A stretch of 9,469 nucleotides of DNA, taken from positions 1-9,469 of the forward strand of contig DAPV01000053.1 of assembly GCA_002502625.1 (NCBI GenBank), read 5' to 3'. Positions 1-5,603 of this stretch are shown here, piece after piece. Source of the stretch: Euryarchaeota archaeon UBA125 (lineage in GTDB: Archaea > Thermoplasmatota > Poseidoniia > Poseidoniales > Thalassarchaeaceae). The notes under the pieces are model-generated. The model was given only the letters and a program-made list of their open reading frames with translations, was not told the origin of the DNA and did no database searches. The position numbers and the translations under genes are program-made. Numbering within the stretch: the stretch's first letter is position 1; every line of letters begins with the position of its first letter.

Positions 1-1
1 A

Positions 2-655
2 AAGATTATAATCGGTGGACAAACATTAGATCTTCAGAGATTTGGTCCAGCTAATGACTCTGATGAAATTTCTGCACTTGAGAACGACCAAGAACTCGAT
101 GATTATGCATATCGAGTAGCAGGTAGTGTAGGAGAATTTTGGACATCTATGACTTTGGCTCATTGTGTTTCAGCAGATGGTCCAGACTCTGAAAAAATGT
201 TTGAACTAGGCATACGATTTGGAAAGGCCCTCCAGATGATAAATATCCTTAGAGACATCCCTGAAGACTTGAGTTTTGGTCGTTGTTATATCCCTCTAAA
301 GAGATTGAAAGAAGTTGGGCTAAATCCAATCGAATTGAGAGATGTATCAAATCATGAAAAATTTAATCCAATCTATCAATCTCTTCTAGATATCACACAA
401 GGCCATCTTGATGCTGCTGAACAATATATTTTGATGTTGCCAGGTACACAAATTCGGCTTAAAATCGCCTGTCTTTTACCAGTATTAATCGGTCAAAAAA
501 CTGTAAATTTACTCAGGACGAGTAATATCCTTGATTCCTCAGAACGAGTTAAGGTACCTAGAAAAATTGTCAAAAGACTGATGATTCGCTCAATTATTTC
601 TGCTATAATCCCTGGAGGGACAAAGAGACTTCTCAAGAAGAATAGATCAAAATAG
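2..655 (+). CDS. Squalene/phytoene synthase family protein, squalene-synthase-like, 5'-truncated by window edge
   Basis: The reading frame is open from base 2, well upstream of the first in-frame ATG at 149, and the upstream codons encode family-like sequence (IIIGGQTLDLQRF, then YAYRVAGSVGEFWTS). This is therefore the C-terminal ~217 residues of a longer gene, not a small ORF. The second aspartate-rich motif of head-to-head prenyl synthases is clear at bases 239-268 (MINILRDIPED) and is followed by FGRCYIP. In this family the motif binds diphosphate through Mg2+. The first Asp motif lies outside the window. VAGSVGEFW and FGKALQ resemble bacterial-type squalene synthases more than CrtB, so condensation of two farnesyl diphosphates to squalene is the best guess; phytoene synthesis cannot be excluded. 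The C-terminus is basic (KRLLKKNRSK). The next gene is a second member of the same family, 65 bases downstream. Confidence 0.88.
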   Translation, partial: KIIIGGQTLDLQRFGPANDSDEISALENDQELDDYAYRVAGSVGEFWTSMTLAHCVSADGPDSEKMFELGIRFGKALQMINILRDIPEDLSFGRCYIPLKRLKEVGLNPIELRDVSNHEKFNPIYQSLLDITQGHLDAAEQYILMLPGTQIRLKIACLLPVLIGQKTVNLLRTSNILDSSERVKVPRKIVKRLMIRSIISAIIPGGTKRLLKKNRSK

Positions 656-664
656 TATATTTTT
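655..664 (+). promoter_or_regulatory. Possible TATA-like element or T-rich termination signal between the two synthase genes
   Basis: The stretch GTATATTTTT directly follows the stop of the first synthase. It could be a TATA-like box placing a transcript start near 685-690, or a short T-tract terminator for the upstream gene, or both. Only sequence resemblance supports this; no BRE is convincing. Confidence 0.25.
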
Positions 665-711
665 GCAAATCGATAGATTTCAAGCGATAATCGCACCCTT
701 TGATATAGGGC

Positions 712-716
712 AGGAG
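712..716 (+). promoter_or_regulatory. Shine-Dalgarno-like AGGAG before TTG start
   Basis: AGGAG lies 4 bases before the TTG at 721 and 19 bases before the ATG at 736. It favours the TTG start, although the spacing is short. A second weaker GAGG at 723-726 is spaced 9 bases from the ATG, so the start cannot be settled from sequence alone. Confidence 0.4.
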
Positions 717-720
717 TCTG

Positions 721-1974
721 TTGAGGACGATTGAGATGGGGGAGACGGTCCGTGAGGAAGCCTCAAAGACCACTATTGAAATCCCTACAAATCATGGAAA
801 TAAGGATGAGCAAGGGATACGTTCACTGAGATCGGCTGTTGAACTAACATCCGAAGCAGTACGAGCTGTGAGTGTCACAGCATTTGACGCTTTACGTGCT
901 TCTGCAAAATTCATGGGAGTTTCAAAGTCTGGAGAAGAACTCTCAAATCCATTTGATAGCATAGATGCTCCAGTTTGGTTTGAAAAGGAAATTCCTCCTT
1001 TCATTGTAAATACCTCTTATGACTACTGTGAAGCCCTTACAATTCGGGAAGCAGCAAACTTCTATCACTCTTTCAAGTATCTTCCAGATGAGCAAAGGAG
1101 AGCAATGTGTGCTTACTATGCGTTCTGCCGAAGAGCGGATGATATCGCTGATGGAGATTATAGAGACCTATTTCCTGGATCAGATGGAGCAGAAGATCCA
1201 GAGGCTCAAGAATATATCAATAGATTAGAAGAAATGATTCAACGTGTTCCAGTAGTGGATAGAAGTAGTTTCATGGATAAGATGGCTCAACTATACTTCT
1301 TTAGAAAGAAATTGTCAACTGCATACAATGATTTAGCATCCACAGACCCAATTTTCTTGGCATTGAAAGACACAGTACAAAGATTCGGAATCCCGAAGAT
1401 TCACATGGATGATTTAATCACTGGAATGGAAGATGATTTTTTCAGAGACCGTTACGAATCATTTGATGATTTATACAAATATTGCTACAGAGTCGCTTCT
1501 ACTGTTGGACTAGTATGTATTGAGATATATGGATATGAAGACTCAGCAGCTCGAGAACATGCAGAAGCATGGGGTGTTTTCATGCAATTAGTCAACATAT
1601 TGAGAGATGTTCAAGAAGATGCAGAACGAGGCCGTATCTACTTACCAACGGAAGATCTGGCTAGACACGGAATTACCTCCGAAGATGTTCTTGAAGGGAG
1701 ATTAAAGGGGCATCCAGGATGGAATCCTTTTGTTACTGAATTCATTGAACGCATTGAAGTATACAGAGACCGAGCATTGGGCCTTCTCCCAATGCTAAAG
1801 CCAAAAATGAGGTACAGCCCAGCTATTATGATGGGACTTTATCGTTCAATCCTAAAGAAGATAAATCGAGTGAATGGAGATGTTTTCACTGAAAGAATCC
1901 GATTAAATAAAGCAGAGAAAATCACACTTGCATTGAGTCTATACATTCGCCATAGATTCTTGACGTTCTTTTGA
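721..1974 (+). CDS. crtB: Phytoene/squalene synthase (CrtB-like) with ~100-residue N-terminal extension
   Basis: The protein (417 residues from TTG 721; ATG 736 is an alternative start) is a head-to-head isoprenyl diphosphate synthase. The catalytic domain runs from about residue 101 to 412. The first Asp motif is RRADDIAD (D140, D141, D144). The signature GMEDDF...RYESFDDLYKYCYRVASTVGL spans 235-264. The second Asp motif is NILRDVQED (N292, R295, D296, E299, D300), followed by RGRIYLP. These match CrtB-type phytoene synthases, which join two geranylgeranyl diphosphates, but closely related squalene-forming enzymes share them, so product specificity is inferred. Residues 1-100 are an extension not usual in the family; it is polar, with a possible helix around 34-66 (SLRSAVELTSEAVRAVSVTAFDAL) and no signal peptide. 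It follows another family member, suggesting a local isoprenoid cluster. ABCE1 begins 59 bases downstream. Confidence 0.9.
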   Translation: MRTIEMGETVREEASKTTIEIPTNHGNKDEQGIRSLRSAVELTSEAVRAVSVTAFDALRASAKFMGVSKSGEELSNPFDSIDAPVWFEKEIPPFIVNTSYDYCEALTIREAANFYHSFKYLPDEQRRAMCAYYAFCRRADDIADGDYRDLFPGSDGAEDPEAQEYINRLEEMIQRVPVVDRSSFMDKMAQLYFFRKKLSTAYNDLASTDPIFLALKDTVQRFGIPKIHMDDLITGMEDDFFRDRYESFDDLYKYCYRVASTVGLVCIEIYGYEDSAAREHAEAWGVFMQLVNILRDVQEDAERGRIYLPTEDLARHGITSEDVLEGRLKGHPGWNPFVTEFIERIEVYRDRALGLLPMLKPKMRYSPAIMMGLYRSILKKINRVNGDVFTERIRLNKAEKITLALSLYIRHRFLTFF

Positions 1975-2020
1975 ACATCTAAGCCCTAATTTGGCAGGTA
2001 ATTACCAATAGTGAAGACAT

Positions 2021-2025
2021 AGGAG
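2021..2025 (+). promoter_or_regulatory. Shine-Dalgarno site of ABCE1
   Basis: AGGAG, within AGGAGATGAG, lies 8 bases before the ATG at 2034 and matches most of the archaeal consensus AGGAGGTGA. It supports this ATG as the ABCE1 start. A GTG at 2011 is ruled out because it meets an in-frame TAG three codons later. Confidence 0.7.
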
Positions 2026-2033
2026 ATGAGAAA

Positions 2034-3800
2034 ATGCGGGTTGCGGTTCTACTAGAAGATAGATGTGCTCCAAACATGCCAGCGTTCGCATATTTGCAGA
2101 AATATGCAGGAATGTGTGGTAGCGAATGCATTCAAGTTGTAGACAAAAAATGTAAGATTCTTGAAACTGCATGTCCTGTCTGTCTGAATAGAGCAAAGCA
2201 TTGTCCAGGTGACGCAGTGATTTTGATCAATCTCCCTCAAGAACTTGATAGAGATATGACTCATTGTTTCGGAGAAAATGGTTTCAGAGTTTTTCGACTT
2301 CCAACTCCTCGAGAAGAAGCAGTCATAGGAATTCTTGGCCAAAATGGAATGGGGAAGTCTACCGCAGTACAGATTCTTTCAGGATCTCTAAAACCAAATT
2401 TAGGAGATTGGGGCGAAGAAAAAGAATGGAGTGAAATTATTGAAAGCTATCCAAAGGGGGAACTCAGAGATTACCTAGAACAAGTCGCTGAATCAGGAGT
2501 TAAGGTAGCAGTAAAACCGCAGTATGTCGATAAACTTCCCAAGATTTTCGATGGGTTTGTTCGAGAACTTTTGGAGAGAGTAGATGAACGTAACGAGGTA
2601 GAGAAATGGGCAGAAGAAATGGGAATAGTCCATCTAATGGATCGTAAATTAGGAGCTTTGTCAGGAGGAGAACTTCAACGTGTAGCGATATGTGCAACCT
2701 TACTAAAAGAAGCAGACGTATACTTTTTTGACGAAGCTACATCTTATCTAGATATACATGAAAGAATGCGAGTTACAAGAATCATTCAATCATTAGCAGA
2801 AATGGGTAGAAGAGTACTTGTTGTAGAACACGATTTAGCAATTCTTGATGTTCTATGTGATCAAGTTCACATCGTTTATGGAGAAAGGGCAGGTTACGGA
2901 ATTTTTACACCTTCAAGAGCGACTAGAGTTGCCATTAATGCATACTTAGATGGCCATCTTGTCGAACAAAATATGAGAATAAGAGACAAACCAATCTCAT
3001 TCCAGACTGGAAGAATTCGCTCAGAAGAAATTGGTGACCCAATTCTACAATGGGGAGATTTAGTCAAAACTCTTGGTGAATTCACTCTAAATACTGAACA
3101 AGGTACTGTTCATTCCGCAGAAGTCGTGGGCGTAGTTGGGCCTAACGCAACTGGAAAAACCACCATGGTCAAAATGCTTGCAGGGGAGATTGAAGCAGAT
3201 GGTGGATGGACTACTATGGATGCCAAGGTTTCATACAAACCTCAACATGTGAAACCAAATTTTGATGGAACAGTACGTGAATGGCTAGATACAGAATTGG
3301 GAAGAGCTTGGCATTCAGGGGAATTCCAAACAAAGGTTGTGAGACCTCTTAATGTTCATCAACTACTTGAATTACAAGTAAGAAAATTATCAGGTGGAGA
3401 ATTACAAGCAGTATGGATAGTACTATGCTTAGGTAAAGATGCTGATATTTATCTTCTTGACGAACCATCAGCACATCTAGATGCAAATGCTAGAATGGAA
3501 GCAGCCAAAGCAATTCGTAGAACAATGCTATCCAAAGAAAAGGCAGCAATGGTCATTGATCACGATATTTATTTCATCGATATTGTCAGTGATTCATTAC
3601 TTGTCTTCGAGGGAGAAGGAGGAGTCCAAGGAAATGCAATAGGCCCGCTTCCACTCAGAAATGGAATGAATCGATTTCTCAAAAATGTAGGAATTACTTT
3701 CAGAAGAGATGAAGATTCAAAGAGACCTAGGATTAACAAACAAGATAGTAGAAAAGATAGAGAACAAAAGTCATCTGGAGAATACTTTTACTCCTCATAG
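2034..3800 (+). CDS. ABCE1: ABCE1/RLI ribosome-recycling ATPase with atypical Fe-S domain
   Basis: This 588-residue twin-ABC ATPase has the ABCE1 layout. The N-terminal Fe-S region is about 1-68 and keeps the family start MRVAV and the exit ILINLPQELDRD. NBD1 has Walker A GQNGMGKST (102-110), Q163, signature LSGGE (209-213), Walker B plus glutamate D233-E234, and H266. The hinge is around 283-320. NBD2 has Walker A GPNATGKT (369-376), Q404, LSGGE (452-456), D476-E477 and H510. The C-terminal hinge motif GMNRFLK...TFRRD is at 544-559. In archaea the family splits post-termination ribosomes together with aRF1/Pelota. The Fe-S region is odd: seven cysteines (11, 28, 32, 40, 47, 50, 57) rather than eight, a stretched first spacing, and CPVCLNRAKHCP in place of CxxCxxCxxxCP. 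NBD1 also reads DEAT where DEPS is usual. The stop is 12 bases before the next gene, suggesting cotranscription. Confidence 0.96.
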   Translation: MRVAVLLEDRCAPNMPAFAYLQKYAGMCGSECIQVVDKKCKILETACPVCLNRAKHCPGDAVILINLPQELDRDMTHCFGENGFRVFRLPTPREEAVIGILGQNGMGKSTAVQILSGSLKPNLGDWGEEKEWSEIIESYPKGELRDYLEQVAESGVKVAVKPQYVDKLPKIFDGFVRELLERVDERNEVEKWAEEMGIVHLMDRKLGALSGGELQRVAICATLLKEADVYFFDEATSYLDIHERMRVTRIIQSLAEMGRRVLVVEHDLAILDVLCDQVHIVYGERAGYGIFTPSRATRVAINAYLDGHLVEQNMRIRDKPISFQTGRIRSEEIGDPILQWGDLVKTLGEFTLNTEQGTVHSAEVVGVVGPNATGKTTMVKMLAGEIEADGGWTTMDAKVSYKPQHVKPNFDGTVREWLDTELGRAWHSGEFQTKVVRPLNVHQLLELQVRKLSGGELQAVWIVLCLGKDADIYLLDEPSAHLDANARMEAAKAIRRTMLSKEKAAMVIDHDIYFIDIVSDSLLVFEGEGGVQGNAIGPLPLRNGMNRFLKNVGITFRRDEDSKRPRINKQDSRKDREQKSSGEYFYSS

Positions 3801-3812
3801 GGTGGGAAAAAA

Positions 3813-5573
3813 ATGCCAGTAAATGAACCACCTTTTGGAGGAGCTGGTAGAAGGAGAAGGAATAGATTGAGTGGAAGCTCACTAGTTACTTGGGAAAGAT
3901 GCCCACGCTCATGGATGGCAAAGAGAAGAATCGGATTAAGAGGACCAGTTAGACCAAGTATGATCTTAGGGATATTGCTTGAAGATGCAGTAGTAGGCAT
4001 ACTTATGGAAAGTCCTCCGCATGATGGCTCTAAGCCTCATGGAATTGCCTCACTCCTGAAACATTTAGAGGTAGATGAATCAAAGGAAGTTGAAACTAAA
4101 AAAATAGATTCTTTAGAAGGAATCAAGGAATGGTTGACATCTCTAATTCCTGCTGTCGCTAAGAATGTATACAGTAATTTTTTGATTGAATGGGAAAAAA
4201 CTCCTTGGAAAATGGATGGAAAAGGGCCAGATGATATTCAAATTTCAACAATAGAAAAACAAATAAAATCAGGATTGAAAATGCAAATTTCTGAAGCATC
4301 AAAATGTCTGGATGCAGGAGGAGGACCACATCTAGATAAATTTAGAAAAAATGGTGACCCATTCAGACCAGTTGCTCCTAGGTGGCAGTCGCTTCCAAGT
4401 GAAGCTTCTAATTCAGGATTTCTTGAACCTGGCGAGAAAGTTTCTTGGTGGGAAGCATGGGAAATTTCAAGACCATGGATGAAAGATCCTCGAATTCCTT
4501 CAGCACAACGAATACATCATCCTGAGGGGTGGGCATCTGGAGAAATGGATGTAGTCCATAGGTGGAGAAAGTATGCAACTATTGTAGATATCAAATCAGG
4601 ATCAGGTAAAGGAAAACCACAACCAAACCTAGAGGCGCAGATTAATTTCTATCGTTGGCTGTGGCATCAAACTCGTTCATCTAATGAACAAAGAGTAGAC
4701 TCAGTAGCAGGATGGTTCCTGCTAGATGAGCATATACACGAAATTGGTGCTCTACCTGATTCAACTATGAACACCGAAAAAGAACGACTTTTACAAATCA
4801 GGAATGAGATGAAAAAGGTGAAAGAACAAGATTGGACGTGGCTATCATTAGAAGGAACTAATGAACAGCATCCGCTTTATTGCCCTCATTGTAAAGGACT
4901 GGATATTTGTGGATATTCTACTGATCCAGAAGATAGAGCTATTCGACAATTTCTTCCGAGAATCGAATTTACAATTCCAAATAATGTATTATCAATAAAA
5001 GATATCCCATCTAGACTATCAGTAAGAGGTTCTATAGATAATTATTGGCAAGAAATAGAGAATTCATATGGAGAATTAGTAAGAGTTTCAAGTCTAAGAG
5101 CAGGTAATACAATAATTACAATTGAAGAAACAGAAGAAGGTGTAGTAGATCCAAAAAAATGGACTGGAGATATTGGTATCATCAATACTAACCCAGGAAT
5201 TTACAGAGGAACTCCTCATATTTTCTTAGATAGCAGATCTGAGATGATAGATTATAACGAAAAAGAAAATTGGACTCGTTTAGGATTAATACCCACAAAG
5301 GCAAGTGTTTCAGGAGAGGTTGTATCAATGAGTAATAATCAGGGAATATCTAGTAATGGTAGGCCATGGACGATTAGAACAATTCACCTTTGGGATGGAA
5401 CAGGAGTAATAGAAATCGCAGCATTCGGTTCAAATCGTTCAAGAACATTTGAATCTCTTAAAATAGGTGACCAATTAATTGTCCATCATGGAGAATTGGG
5501 GTGGAGAGAAGGTAATCCTCAAATTCAAATCAACAAACAAACTAGTATAGAATTAATCAAATCTGAACGTTGA
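3813..5573 (+). CDS. Fe-S PD-(D/E)XK (Cas4/RecB-like) nuclease with C-terminal OB-fold-like region, paralogue A
   Basis: The 586-residue protein begins with the family signature LSGSSLVTWERCPRSW (19-34). C30 is the expected first ligand of a 4Fe-4S cluster, and C357, C360 and C366 (CPHC-x5-C) are the other three. The nuclease core shows G53-x3-E57 where His is usual, HPEGW (236-240), GEMD (D246), IVDIKSG (D259, K261) and AQINFY (Q276, Y280), i.e. PD-(D/E)XK motifs II-IV. Residues 85-230 form a family-specific insert ending in SWWEAWEISRPW. The C-terminal ~200 residues look like OB folds. The clearest is 496-583, with SGEVVSMS, RTIHLWDGTGVIEIAAFG and LKIGDQLIVHHG, as in RPA-type proteins; 388-480 may be another. 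Inferred role: metal-dependent DNA nuclease acting on single strands or ends. Cas4 itself is unlikely because the protein is far too long and no CRISPR genes are near. A weak GGGTGGG precedes the start. The gene lies 12 bases after ABCE1 and 30 before its paralogue. Confidence 0.85.
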   Translation: MPVNEPPFGGAGRRRRNRLSGSSLVTWERCPRSWMAKRRIGLRGPVRPSMILGILLEDAVVGILMESPPHDGSKPHGIASLLKHLEVDESKEVETKKIDSLEGIKEWLTSLIPAVAKNVYSNFLIEWEKTPWKMDGKGPDDIQISTIEKQIKSGLKMQISEASKCLDAGGGPHLDKFRKNGDPFRPVAPRWQSLPSEASNSGFLEPGEKVSWWEAWEISRPWMKDPRIPSAQRIHHPEGWASGEMDVVHRWRKYATIVDIKSGSGKGKPQPNLEAQINFYRWLWHQTRSSNEQRVDSVAGWFLLDEHIHEIGALPDSTMNTEKERLLQIRNEMKKVKEQDWTWLSLEGTNEQHPLYCPHCKGLDICGYSTDPEDRAIRQFLPRIEFTIPNNVLSIKDIPSRLSVRGSIDNYWQEIENSYGELVRVSSLRAGNTIITIEETEEGVVDPKKWTGDIGIINTNPGIYRGTPHIFLDSRSEMIDYNEKENWTRLGLIPTKASVSGEVVSMSNNQGISSNGRPWTIRTIHLWDGTGVIEIAAFGSNRSRTFESLKIGDQLIVHHGELGWREGNPQIQINKQTSIELIKSER

Positions 5574-5603
5574 GTTCAATACCCCCCGTACTAAATCAAT
5601 TGT

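Noticed and set aside
149..655. A complete 168-residue gene starting at ATG 149
   Set aside because: The same frame is open back to base 2 and the upstream codons encode squalene-synthase-like sequence, so ATG 149 is internal.
688..711. CCCT...AGGG inverted repeat before the CrtB-like gene
   Set aside because: Only four base pairs with a loop of similar size; not distinguishable from chance.
1019..1228. Short + strand ORF inside the CrtB-like gene
   Set aside because: It is out of frame with a clearly conserved enzyme domain and has no family-like sequence.
2034..2237. Frameshift explaining the unusual ABCE1 Fe-S region
   Set aside because: Family sequence on both sides (MRVAV and ILINLPQELDRD) is in one frame, and an alternative frame inspected across the region gave no better Fe-S motif and met a stop. 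A compensated error is still possible, hence the check proposed.
2052..2342. Antisense ORF of 96 codons inside ABCE1
   Set aside because: It lies opposite the conserved start of ABCE1 and NBD1 and looks like a shadow of that coding sequence.
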